Origin: Bacteroidota bacterium | Lineage (GTDB): Bacteria > Bacteroidota > Bacteroidia > Bacteroidales > Prolixibacteraceae | Direction: 5' to 3' | Assembly (NCBI GenBank): GCA_023412195.1 | Contig: JAEYNZ010000164.1 | Span: 1 to 32,908 of the forward strand | DNA: 32,908 nucleotides | In this document: positions 24,281 through 32,748 of the stretch, piece by piece | Layout of the letters: the number at the start of each line of letters is the position of its first letter | How positions within the stretch are numbered: the stretch's first letter is position 1 | Position numbers and translations under genes: made by a program | Notes under the pieces: model-generated | What the model saw: the letters and a program-made list of their open reading frames with translations, nothing else | Database searches by the model: none | Told to the model about the DNA's origin: nothing

Positions 24281-24372
24281 GCGCCTATTCGCCCTTTCGC
24301 CCCTTTGCCCCCTCGTTTATTCTCTCTTTCGCCCCTTCGCCTCTTAGCCTCTTCGCCCTCTCTCCCACTCGA
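24281..24372. repeat. Pyrimidine-rich TTCGCCC array
   Basis: CTATTCGCCCTTTCGCCCC, then CTTTCGCCCCTTCGCCTC and on. It has the same orientation as 23717-23776 and is complementary to 23175-23316. It ends about 27 bases before the CapD-like gene and occupies much of its leader. Confidence 0.85.
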
Positions 24373-24399
24373 TTATATTAACATCAACTTTATAAAAAC

Positions 24400-25620
24400 A
24401 TGAATCTTCAACTTAATCTGACCCAATTTATAAAAGATCACGTCACAGCAAGGCAGCAAAGCCTGTTGTACGATGATTTTACAAACTACAAGTCAGAACT
24501 AAACCACCGCATCAACAACAAAAAAGTACTGGTTATTGGCGGTGCCGGAACCATCGGTTCTTTCTACATCAAGGCTATCCTGAAGTTCAACATCACAAGC
24601 CTGGTTGTGGTAGATATCAATGAAAATGGTCTTACAGAACTGGTTCGGGATTTACGCAGCTCAACAGAATATAACGTCCCCGAAAATTTCATCACCTACC
24701 CGGTCAACTTTGGCGACAGGGTATTTGAAAAGCTATTTCGCCAACACGGACCGTTTGATATTGTAGCCAATTTTGCAGCCCACAAGCACGTGCGCAGCGA
24801 AAAGGATATTTTCTCCATTGAGGCCATGATCGAAAACAACGTTCTCCGTGCCCGTAAGCTGCTGGATCTGTTACTGGAATACCCGCCGGAGCATTTCTTC
24901 TGCGTCAGCACTGATAAAGCTGCCAACCCTGTCAACATCATGGGAGCCAGCAAAAAGCTGATGGAAGAACTTATAATGGCCTACTCCAACCGGCTGCCCA
25001 TAAAAACCGCCCGTTTTGCCAACGTAGCCTTCTCCAATGGCAGTCTGCCCCTGGGCTTCCTCGAGCGCCTGAACAAGCGTCAACCCTGGTCGTGCCCCCT
25101 GGGCATCCGCCGCTTCTTTGTCTCACCGGAAGAGTCAGGTGAACTCTGCCTCATGGCCTCCATCATGGGAGAATCGGGAGACATCTTTTTTCCCAAACTG
25201 GATGAAGAGAAGGATATGATACCGTTTGATAAGATTGCCCTTGCACTCATTAAAGAACTGGGTCTGGAGGCAGACATTTGCAAGTCAGAAGAAGAAGCCA
25301 AAAAGAAGGCAGCTAATTTACCAGCAAATCCGAAAGCCTGGCCAATATACTTTTTTGAATCTGATACTTCAGGTGAAAAGTCATTTGAGGAGTTTTATAC
25401 TGAAAATGAATTACTAGATAACGATTCATTCATCAACCTGGGTGTAATTAAGAATTCTGTCAAACGAGACATCGCCGAGATAGATGCAATCTTTAACCAA
25501 TTGGAAATATTGTTTAGCAGTGATAATGTAACTAAAGCTGCCATTGTAGATATTCTTAAAGAGTACCTGCCAAATTTTGCGCATATAGAAACTGGGAAAC
25601 ATCTCGACCAAAAAATGTAA
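24400..25620 (+). CDS. CapD/FlaA1-type UDP-N-acetylhexosamine 4,6-dehydratase-like protein
   Basis: 406 residues, soluble short form without the N-terminal membrane domain. NAD-binding GGAGTIG is at residues 47-53, then AAHKHVRSEKD near 127-136 and the catalytic region STDKAANPVNIMGASKK, with T171-D172-K173, M181 and K185. Methionine replaces the usual catalytic tyrosine, as in the PglF/WbpM type. The expected product is a 4-keto-6-deoxy UDP-HexNAc used for deoxyaminosugars. The C-terminal 60 residues beyond FEEFYTENE are less conserved. An epimerase activity is the alternative. The sugar transferase follows about 240 bases later. Confidence 0.87.
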   Translation: MNLQLNLTQFIKDHVTARQQSLLYDDFTNYKSELNHRINNKKVLVIGGAGTIGSFYIKAILKFNITSLVVVDINENGLTELVRDLRSSTEYNVPENFITYPVNFGDRVFEKLFRQHGPFDIVANFAAHKHVRSEKDIFSIEAMIENNVLRARKLLDLLLEYPPEHFFCVSTDKAANPVNIMGASKKLMEELIMAYSNRLPIKTARFANVAFSNGSLPLGFLERLNKRQPWSCPLGIRRFFVSPEESGELCLMASIMGESGDIFFPKLDEEKDMIPFDKIALALIKELGLEADICKSEEEAKKKAANLPANPKAWPIYFFESDTSGEKSFEEFYTENELLDNDSFINLGVIKNSVKRDIAEIDAIFNQLEILFSSDNVTKAAIVDILKEYLPNFAHIETGKHLDQKM

Positions 25621-25863
25621 TTACCTTTAAAAAACTATCGAAGGAAGGCAGGAAAAAATAACAACAGATTGCCTGCCCCTCTGGCAGGCTTCCGCTCTCG
25701 GCTCAGTGCTAACCTGTCCTACCCTATTCCTGCACCTGTTATACCCACAACCCTCCATCCTGCCTACCAGGCAGGCACCCGTTCGTGTAATTCGTTATAA
25801 TTCGTGCAATTCGATATACCCGTGCAATTCGCTTTAATCCGCATAATCTAATCAACAACTACC
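25621..25863. repeat. CCTGCC palindromes and ATTCGTG repeats
   Basis: CAGATTGCCTGCCCCTCTGG/GGCAGGC at about 25664-25690 and CCTGCCTACCAGGCAGG at about 25759-25776. Then a chain of ATTCGTG repeats (CGTTCGTGTAATTCGTTATA, TTCGTGCAATTCG and on) runs from 25779 to about 25850, ending 13 bases before the sugar transferase ATG. No gene. Confidence 0.8.
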
Positions 25864-26571
25864 ATGTACCAACACCTCTTCAAGCGTCTCATCGACATCA
25901 TCCTCTCCCTCACAGCCATCCTAATCCTTCTTCCTTTCTGGATACCCATATGCCTCGTTCTGTTGCTGACAGGTGAGCATGAAGTATTCTACTTCCAGAA
26001 AAGGATTGGCTATAAAAACAAACCGTTTTACATCTGGAAACATGCCACCATGATGAAAGCCAGTGAATCAATGAAAGGTGGTTTGCACACCACACGAAAC
26101 GATCCGCGCGTGCTGCCGTTTGGCAAATTCCTGCGGAAAACAAAAATCAACGAACTCCCGCAGCTTATAAACATCTTTAAAGGCGACATGAGCATCATTG
26201 GTCCCCGCCCGCTGGTGGATAAAACCTTCACCCCCTATCCAAAACACGTACAGGAAAACATCTACAATGTAAAGCCAGGCCTCTCAGGCATCGGCTCCAT
26301 TATCTTCCGTGACGAAGAACAACTCCTTTCCGAAACCACCATGGACCCAAAAGAATTCTATGCCCTGCACATCTCCCCCTACAAAGGCGAACTTGAACTC
26401 TGGTACCAGCGCAACCTCTCCTTCTGGACTGATGTGAAGCTGGTTTTTTGCACGGTGTGGGTGGTTATCTTTCCTGATAGCGAACTGCCATATAAAATTT
26501 TTAAGGGACTGCCGGAGAAACCGGTGTGGCTGAGCGGGGAAATGGTGGTGCTGGAGAAGGAGGCGGTGTAG
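25864..26571 (+). CDS. Initiating sugar-phosphate transferase (bacterial sugar transferase, PglC/WcaJ type)
   Basis: 235 residues. It starts the repeat unit by moving a sugar-phosphate from a UDP-sugar to undecaprenyl phosphate at the inner membrane. One hydrophobic segment (about residues 9-36) follows KRLIDII. Then come FYFQKRIGYKNKPFYIWKH, TRNDPRVLPFGKFLRKTKIN, ELPQLINIFKGDMSIIGPRP and VKPGLSGIG. The position of the catalytic Asp in the Asp-Glu dyad is Asn96 (INELPQ). It is the last sugar gene of the locus. A GGGCGAGAGG remnant follows its stop. Confidence 0.9.
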   Translation: MYQHLFKRLIDIILSLTAILILLPFWIPICLVLLLTGEHEVFYFQKRIGYKNKPFYIWKHATMMKASESMKGGLHTTRNDPRVLPFGKFLRKTKINELPQLINIFKGDMSIIGPRPLVDKTFTPYPKHVQENIYNVKPGLSGIGSIIFRDEEQLLSETTMDPKEFYALHISPYKGELELWYQRNLSFWTDVKLVFCTVWVVIFPDSELPYKIFKGLPEKPVWLSGEMVVLEKEAV

Positions 26572-26625
26572 GTAGATAAATGAAAGGGCGAGAGGGAGCA
26601 GAGGCGAAACAAAGAGAGAGCATAT

Positions 26626-26645
26626 ATTTTAATGATCATTAAAAT
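26626..26645. promoter_or_regulatory. 20-bp perfect palindrome upstream of the cold-shock-domain gene
   Basis: ATTTTAATGA followed by TCATTAAAAT, centred between 26635 and 26636, 32 bases before the ATG at 26677. A perfect dyad of this size suits a dimeric repressor operator; no regulator gene next to it suggests itself. Confidence 0.45.
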
Positions 26646-26676
26646 GGCCTTTTTTAAATAATCTAAACAAACTTGA

Positions 26677-28980
26677 ATGGTGGATTATAAACAAAAGAAA
26701 TATATTGGCACAGTGAAGTGGTTCGATTGCAGGGATGATTTTTTTGAGGATTATGATAAACCTGTAAAAGATTATGGTTTTATTAACCATCCAGTGCTAG
26801 GTGATTTATTCTTCCATAAAAATAACATCGCTCCTGGTCAAGGATATAAATATTTTCAAAAGAATACAGTAGTTGTTTTTCGTACTAGAGAATCCCGGAA
26901 AGAAACTGGTAAGCAGGAAGCATTTTCGATTCAGACATTAGAGAAATTCTTTGACATCAAATTTTTGTTTTATGAATTTCTTCTTATTTTAAATGAAAGA
27001 ACTGCGGATTATCAAGATATTAAAGCAGAGGTTTTTAACAGAATTATTACTCTTTCACAAGAAGGAATAAATGAACACTTATTAATAGAACTACGCGATA
27101 ATTACCTGGAATTTTTAAACAGTAAGCTAGGAACAGATTATTATTCGAATAGTATTTGGTTAAAGTATAATATTTCTATTAGCAAAAAAATTTTTTCTTC
27201 CTTTTATAATCAACTTCAAGAACTGTTTGAAAAAAATGCACCTATAGAATTATTGCACAACCTTTGGATTAGAAAATATTACACTCATTGTCAACATGAT
27301 CATATAAGACAAAATATTTTAACTGAAACACATGAGAATCTTACTTTGATTTTTAATCGTTGTACAGATGAAGATAAAACAAAAATTTTGTCTAAAATGG
27401 TTTTTGACCTTGAGGATATAAACTCTGAGGAAAAATATGAAATAGCCAAAAAGATATTAACTATTTCAAAGACATTTGCTTCAGAACTATATGAACGGTT
27501 ATTATCTGTTGTTCTTAAAACTATTCCTGTTTATTTTAAGCTAAATCTGTGGTTAGATGATCTATATGATTTTTTAGAATTTAATGAATTTAAACTTTAT
27601 ACGATAACACTTACTCCATCAAACCAAAAAAAATTCATTAAAAAAGTATTGAAATACATCCAAGAAAAAAAAGCAGATATAACAATAGAAGATTTTGTTT
27701 CCTTAAATGTAATAGATTATGAAACGAGCCAAAAAATTCTGGCAATGGATAACATCTTTTGGGATTACTCAACAAGCATTTTACTGGAAATAATTTCAGA
27801 TTTAAATAAAAAAATAGTAACTACCGAACTTAAAGAACAATACATGTTTCAAAATAGAATTTATGATATAATTTTAAATCAGATCAAGAATCCAGAAGAT
27901 ATACTTCAGATTACCGGATATTTTGATGAATGTGATGGCAGATGCTCTGTTTTAATTAAAGAAAAAAAGGATGAAGCAGGAAAAGTTATTCATACAGATA
28001 TAGTTTATAATAAAGATGAAAATAATAAAGCCATAAATCATCCTATTTGTGATGGAAGAAAAGCCAATCATAATTCCGGTAATGATCAAGCTTTAACAAA
28101 AGAGAATATAGATTTTTGGTGGTGTGCCAATCAAAGATGTTATAAACCCGCACGAAAACTTCATAATCCAGAGGAATGGGAACAATATTCACTAATGGAT
28201 TTTCTAAATATCCTCAATATAGAATTTAATGAAAATGATTTAGTAATATATCTAAGTATTATTAATAAAACGAATAGATTTTTAAAGCATCTTCGTTGTA
28301 GACAATGTAATAACATTCTTTATCCTAGAGGAAGATCAAATTATGCATTTTACGGAGTAAATAATTTTACCTGCAATAATGAAAATTGTTCAGAAATAGA
28401 TAAAGAGGTGTATTTATCTCACTGCTTAAATGGTTTTTGTAACATGATAATTGACAGCAGAGACTCTGTAAAATGTAAAAATGGATGGTATATATGTAAT
28501 TATTGTTATGCGTGTTGCAGTACCAAAAAACTTGAAAAAAGAAAAGAAGTTACTGAACATATAAACAAAACAATTTATCGAGGGCCTTTAATAGGTCATA
28601 AAGATCTTGGATCTGTTTCGTGTAATAAATGTGGAGAAGTAATGTCGTCAATTTATAATGAAGATTATAAGAGAATCCTTAATTGGTTTATCATTAACCA
28701 GACTAATAGTAGATTCATACTAAACAGTGGTCTGAAGAAAAATAAACGTTGGTTTAAAATCACAAAAGGACCATATAATATTGAAGTATTTAAAGAAAGG
28801 CTTGGAAAATATAGGAAGCTTGGTTTTATCATTCCTGATATAAATACAGATAAAGATGTTCAACTTATTATTGAGCCGAATGGCATTTTTAACTGCACAA
28901 ATTGCGACAATTCTATTGTTCTGGTTAAAGATAAGGAAAAGGTAACTGCTTTTAAAAAATACCACAAAATACAGGAATGA
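26677..28980 (+). CDS. Large cold-shock-domain protein with many zinc-knuckle cysteine pairs
   Basis: 767 residues, not a family I can name. Residues 9-90 look like a cold-shock nucleic-acid-binding domain: YIGTVKWF, then KDYGFI (RNP1-like) and DLFFHKNNI (RNP2-like). Residues 90-410 are helical with no motif that I recognise. From 419 onward cysteines cluster: C419/C423, C458, C483/C488, C541/C544, C566/C571, C583/C588, C600/C607/C610/C613/C614, C649/C652 and C740/C743, which suggests several zinc ribbons. It is AT-rich, stands alone after a perfect palindrome, and lies between the sugar locus and a CoiA-like gene. RNA or single-stranded DNA binding is inferred. Confidence 0.75.
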   Translation: MVDYKQKKYIGTVKWFDCRDDFFEDYDKPVKDYGFINHPVLGDLFFHKNNIAPGQGYKYFQKNTVVVFRTRESRKETGKQEAFSIQTLEKFFDIKFLFYEFLLILNERTADYQDIKAEVFNRIITLSQEGINEHLLIELRDNYLEFLNSKLGTDYYSNSIWLKYNISISKKIFSSFYNQLQELFEKNAPIELLHNLWIRKYYTHCQHDHIRQNILTETHENLTLIFNRCTDEDKTKILSKMVFDLEDINSEEKYEIAKKILTISKTFASELYERLLSVVLKTIPVYFKLNLWLDDLYDFLEFNEFKLYTITLTPSNQKKFIKKVLKYIQEKKADITIEDFVSLNVIDYETSQKILAMDNIFWDYSTSILLEIISDLNKKIVTTELKEQYMFQNRIYDIILNQIKNPEDILQITGYFDECDGRCSVLIKEKKDEAGKVIHTDIVYNKDENNKAINHPICDGRKANHNSGNDQALTKENIDFWWCANQRCYKPARKLHNPEEWEQYSLMDFLNILNIEFNENDLVIYLSIINKTNRFLKHLRCRQCNNILYPRGRSNYAFYGVNNFTCNNENCSEIDKEVYLSHCLNGFCNMIIDSRDSVKCKNGWYICNYCYACCSTKKLEKRKEVTEHINKTIYRGPLIGHKDLGSVSCNKCGEVMSSIYNEDYKRILNWFIINQTNSRFILNSGLKKNKRWFKITKGPYNIEVFKERLGKYRKLGFIIPDINTDKDVQLIIEPNGIFNCTNCDNSIVLVKDKEKVTAFKKYHKIQE

Positions 28981-29045
28981 ATCATTTCATATTTACTAAA
29001 CTTTAAACTTAATCAGAGCAACAATATTTTCTTCAAACTAAGGAT

Positions 29046-29687
29046 ATGATGCATAATATTAAAAATCTTGCAAAAGAATGCTTTGAAACCAAGAGGCAAT
29101 TAAACGAAAGCTCAAAAGTGAAAGTTATTGGTGCCAAATATTATTTGATAAAGGATAATGACACGATAATAGAATCTGACTTTGATAATATTTTAGATAA
29201 CAAAGATTTTGAATTAGTATATATTTTCCCAAAAATTAAATACATTTTTTGGACCACTTGGTATGAATCTTATTTGAGACCCATTATTATAGATAAATCT
29301 TTGAATGTATTCGATGGAGAATTTTCTGTTAATGAATGGGTTTATAAATTTTCAGATCAACCTTTAGATTCTGCACCATTTGAAAGTTCTGTTCCAAAAT
29401 TAACTGTTGTATTTAAAGAAAAAGAATACTTTCGGTTTGAGTTTAAGAATCCAGCTAGAGAAATTACTAAACTCAGTAGATTATTAGCTTCTATATCAAA
29501 TTGTAATACACAACATGAAGTAAGCCTTGTCTTTAAAATTTTTAATAGCAATATTGAATACCAAAAATTGGTTAACCAAATAGAAGAAATTAAGAAAGAG
29601 ATATATTATAAGAATCTAGCTATTGAAGGTTATAAGGGATTATTGGATTCAATTACAAGTTTAATTCAGGATAAAAAAAATATTTAA
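29046..29687 (+). CDS. Hypothetical protein with C-terminal helical segment
   Basis: 213 residues; I recognise no family. Residues 1-150 mix strands and aromatic residues (YIFPKIKYIFWTTWYESYLR). The last 45 (YQKLVNQIEEIKKEIYYKNL and on) look like a coiled coil. No signal peptide or membrane segment. Base composition is AT-rich like the cold-shock-domain gene 65 bases upstream, so the two probably arrived together and may be cotranscribed. The tandem ATGATG allows a start at 29046 or 29049. Confidence 0.7.
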   Translation: MMHNIKNLAKECFETKRQLNESSKVKVIGAKYYLIKDNDTIIESDFDNILDNKDFELVYIFPKIKYIFWTTWYESYLRPIIIDKSLNVFDGEFSVNEWVYKFSDQPLDSAPFESSVPKLTVVFKEKEYFRFEFKNPAREITKLSRLLASISNCNTQHEVSLVFKIFNSNIEYQKLVNQIEEIKKEIYYKNLAIEGYKGLLDSITSLIQDKKNI

Positions 29688-30080
29688 TCATCAGCCAAAT
29701 TCTCGTTGATTATAGGCCGGCAGCTCATATTACAGGAGCACGAACCCTTTTAACCTGCAAATAAACATCAATCTGCAATACCTCAACTGGAGCGGCCTAG
29801 AAATCTATAAATACGTTCTGAACGTTCTGAACCTGAAGGGTTCACATGTTTATAGAAAAGAAACACCCTCCCCACCCCCGACAGCTGAGCAGGTGGCTCC
29901 GGTCCACCTGCTCAGTAATCCAGTAATCCAATCCACAATGAATCAATGAATAAATTAGAGTGTGCAAAATTTCTTTAAGGCGTCGTTTAAAACTTTCGGC
30001 TGCACTTTCTCCTGCCGGCTGAACATTCGCCAGGGGGATATACATAAAACGTAATTGCCCCTGAAATAAAATAGCAAAGC
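29688..30080. other. Intergenic region with a strong hairpin
   Basis: No convincing gene. CTGAGCAGGTGG and CCACCTGCTCAG (29885-29915) form a perfect 12-base stem with a 7-base loop. It has no T-run after it, so a rho-independent terminator is not supported. CGTTCTGAA is repeated in tandem at about 29814-29831. A minus-strand frame (29842-30087) runs across the hairpin and has no recognisable domain. Confidence 0.6.
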
Positions 30081-31049
30081 ATGCCATTAAGAGCTTACAT
30101 AAATGACAAAGAAGTCATTTCCATTGATCTCTCCGATGAACAGTGGGCTGAATTGAAGGAAAAATTAAAACGCAGGGAGTTTACTTTGAAATTACCATGC
30201 TGCAAGCAGAATGGATATTTGAAAATCAGCAGGGGCATCAAACATTTTGCCCATGAAAAATCATGTGCATATTGTGAATGGCAATCTGAATCACCTGCAC
30301 TTTTGAAAACCAGGGCTGAGATCATTGAAGCATGTCGTAAAAACAGATGGAAGTATATCCCCGAATATCATGAAAATGATTGGCAAACGGATGTCATTGC
30401 AATCAAAAACAACCACAGGATCGCATTTGAAACCTCCTGGAAACCGGTATCTCTTGTACAGATTAAAAATAAACAGGAAACACTTCAAAAATCCGGTGTC
30501 CATGGATGCTGGTTCCTGCGGACCCCGCCTAAAGACCTAAGAAATTATGGCGATGCTGTAAAGGCTGATAAAGAAATCCCGGCTTTTAAAATTTCCGAAA
30601 ATGATGAATCCCGGATTACCGCATACCTTCAAAATGCACACTGATATTTAAAAGACCTCGTTGATGGACTGTTGAGCAATAAAATCAAATTTTGTGAAAA
30701 CACCAGGCTGAAATCAAAACAGGAAGTAACGGTTACATTTTACAAAGTAACCTGTTGGAAATGCAATAAATCACAACATTGTTATACAGTTGATAAAGAT
30801 CTTTCAACTGTTTGCAATCAAAGCTTTTACTTTTTAGGATCGTTATGGGATGATGAGAATCTGGATAAAAACAGGGGGATATACCAGGCTGTGGTTGAAT
30901 TTCTGCAATCGGAAAAGGGAAAGTTATTAAAAATTGGGCAACTGAAGGAAAGATACAGTAAAACCATAAATCAAAGTTACCTGTCGCATGGATGCTTTTA
31001 CTGCGATTCAATTTTTAGTGATTTGCTGCTAAGGGAAATCATATCTTAA
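30081..31049 (+). pseudogene. CoiA-like competence/nuclease family gene interrupted by one in-frame TGA
   Basis: Codons 1-187 (30081-30641) show CoiA features: a CCKQNGYLK zinc-like segment, RGIKHFAH at 51-58, CAYCEWQSES at 62-71, and a nuclease-like core with D104 and E117 (TDVIAIKNNHRIAFETSW), then GVHGCWFLRTP. A TGA at 30642-30644 ends this part. The same frame continues without a gap for 134 more codons (YLKDLVDGLLSNKIKFCENT, then CWKCNK and GCFYCD cysteine pairs) to the TAA at 31047-31049. A TTG at 30672 could start the second part separately. The simplest reading is one gene of about 323 codons with a nonsense mutation or a sequencing error. TGA ends other genes here, so it is not a sense codon. 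Confidence 0.72.
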
Positions 31050-31363
31050 GTATTGAAAATTTCCATCTGGCTAATGAAAGGATAGGTGCAAGTGTTACAT
31101 CGGTAATAAAAGGCAAAGCCTGTATTGATATTATTTCTGTTAAAATTGATGTTTATACTGTTTATCTGGCAGAAAACAACTCTTCAAAAAGTTTTACAAT
31201 AAGTTATAAATGGAAGACAGCTGACGGCAGTACTTTTGGAAATGGAACAATGGGCCTTTCCAAATCATCAGTACGCCACATTTATAATAATCGCCAGGAG
31301 CCGACACAAAATAACATTCTTGTTTCTGATATTACTTGCAAAGAATTTGAATCTTTCTTTTAA
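31022..31363 (+). pseudogene. ORF fragment without a usable start
   Basis: A frame of about 113 codons, open from 31022 to the TAA at 31361-31363 and overlapping the end of the CoiA-like frame. It reads SIENFHLANERIGASVTSVI, then ISYKWKTADGSTFGNGTMG. The composition looks protein-like, but no ATG, GTG or TTG occurs before the last third. It may be the 3' part of a truncated gene; I do not recognise it. Confidence 0.4.
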
Positions 31364-31810
31364 AACAAGCCCCGAAGCGGGCGCAATCACCAGCCCGGGG
31401 TGCTGCAGCCGACAGGTAGCAAGCCCCGGTAAAGGAATACCACCACTACCCTTCTTCATAGCCCTGAAAAACCAGGGTAACACCAGAATGAGTGGATTGG
31501 AATCCCCTCCTCCCGTTGCCCTGTAAGCATCTTTTCTCTCTTTACACTCGAAACCAGCAACTAGTAACTAGCAGCTATTACATGAGTGGATTGGAATCCC
31601 CTCCTCCCGAAGCGCATCGAACTTCCCCTGTTGTTCATATCACGTATGGCTCTGAAACCATTCATCGCACTGCTGCCGTTCCAGACCTGTCAGCGTGCGA
31701 AGCCCCTGACAGCGTCTCAATCAAGCCGTAACGATTAGTATCCTGGTTCTTTCCTGATTCGTGTAATTCGTGTAATTAGTGGACGAACCTCTTCTTCTTT
31801 TATCAGCAAC
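31364..31810. repeat. Non-coding region with a 28-bp direct repeat and ATTCGTG words
   Basis: ATGAGTGGATTGGAATCCCC and the next eight bases occur at 31489-31516 and again at 31582-31609. CAGACCTGTCAGCG/CCCCTGACAGCGTC words are near 31684-31715. Forward ATTCGTGTAATTCGTGTAATT lies at about 31758-31778. The short open frames here span the repeats and have no domains. Confidence 0.7.
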
Positions 31811-31895
31811 ACGGAATTAATAAGGTGAATAAGGTTGGGGCGTCAGGTTTAGATGCCATGTTACTAAGGTTATAAATTTAAATAAGGTTTTTGTC
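31811..31895 (-). repeat. R2 repeat fragment, inverted
   Basis: The reverse complement of the right part of R2 (2512-2590 and 3490-3576): CGGAATTAATAAGG, then GGTTTAGATGCCATG, TTACTAAGGTT and AAATAAGGTTTTT. It ends at about the left boundary of the IS66 element. Confidence 0.8.
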
Positions 31896-31976
31896 TTAGT
31901 GCGATGTAAGCATTAGGCGTAGTACATATTGCTAAAGGGATCGTGGAGCACTAAGTTTACGGCAAAAATTAATGTT

Positions 31977-32312
31977 ATGACTGAAGCATTGTTCCAGGAT
32001 TTATTGAAACGTCAAAAGGAATCAGGATTAAGCGTCCGTGATTTTTGTGCCAACGAAGGTATCATCACATCCACATTTTATTACTGGTTGAAAAAATGCA
32101 AGGCGAAGGAAACTCAGCCAAAGATGTTCATTCCTCTCTTTCCGGGACCAGAACAGTTACCTGCACTTAAAAAGAATCATCACTTACATACCCGTTCCGG
32201 ATCGGATACTCCTGTTCTGCTGGAACTGATTTTTCCTAATGGAACTGTTTTAAAGTTAAGAAACCAGGTGGACCTGCCACTTTTGCAAAAACTGGTTCAT
32301 CTATACGGTTAA
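31977..32312 (+). CDS. tnpA: IS66 family accessory protein TnpA
   Basis: 111 residues from the ATG at 31977 (MTEALFQDLLKRQKESGLSV). A helix-turn-helix region RDFCANEGIITSTFYYWLKK is typical of IS66 OrfA. The C-terminal part (LELIFPNGTVLKLRNQVDLP) matches the family pattern where FPNG precedes the last helix. The frame extends upstream to 31929 but without family similarity. tnpB begins 4 bases after the stop. TnpA and TnpB are needed with TnpC for IS66 movement. Confidence 0.88.
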   Translation: MTEALFQDLLKRQKESGLSVRDFCANEGIITSTFYYWLKKCKAKETQPKMFIPLFPGPEQLPALKKNHHLHTRSGSDTPVLLELIFPNGTVLKLRNQVDLPLLQKLVHLYG

Positions 32313-32316
32313 AAGT

Positions 32317-32661
32317 ATGTTCCATTTGCACAACAAGCTCCGGTATTATCTCTATCCCGGACCGGTTGACATGCGTAAAAGCTTTTATACGCTGAGCGGA
32401 ATTGTAGCCTCAATCATGAAACGAAACGTGCAAGACGGGGAGGTGTTTATTTTTGTCAACCGGCATATGACCATTATGAAGATTTTGCACCTTGAATACG
32501 GGGGACTGGTAATCTACCACAAGAAACTCGAAAACGGCTCATTTAAATTGCCTTCATTTGATGAAAACACAACCTCGCTGCATGTCAGCTGGCATGATTT
32601 AATGGGCATTGTTTCGGATGTGAAAATTAAAAAACGGAGTCTTAAAAACAGAATAAAATAA
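32317..32661 (+). CDS. tnpB: IS66 family accessory protein TnpB
   Basis: 114 residues with the IS66 Orf2 signature: YLYPGPVDMRKSFYTLSGIV at the N-terminus, then GEVFIFVNRHMTIMKILHLE and GLVIYHKKLENGSFKLP. Full length for the family, so the insertion sequence looks intact as far as the window goes. It lies 4 bases after tnpA and 87 bases before tnpC. Confidence 0.93.
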   Translation: MFHLHNKLRYYLYPGPVDMRKSFYTLSGIVASIMKRNVQDGEVFIFVNRHMTIMKILHLEYGGLVIYHKKLENGSFKLPSFDENTTSLHVSWHDLMGIVSDVKIKKRSLKNRIK

Positions 32662-32748
32662 ATGTAAAAATATATTGTTTATTTGCCCTGAAACCCTTGC
32701 AAATACAGGGATTTTTGTTAGCTTCATGCCCATAAATCAAACGGGTCA

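Noticed and set aside
29885..29915. Rho-independent terminator
   Set aside because: No T-run follows on either strand and it lies about 200 bases from the nearest stop codon.
29842..30087. 81-codon minus-strand frame
   Set aside because: It crosses a strong hairpin and overlaps the start of the CoiA-like gene; no family is recognisable.
31236..31731. Two + strand frames of 96 and 79 codons
   Set aside because: They run over the 28-bp direct repeats and proline-rich low complexity; another frame (31022-31363) explains the first part better.
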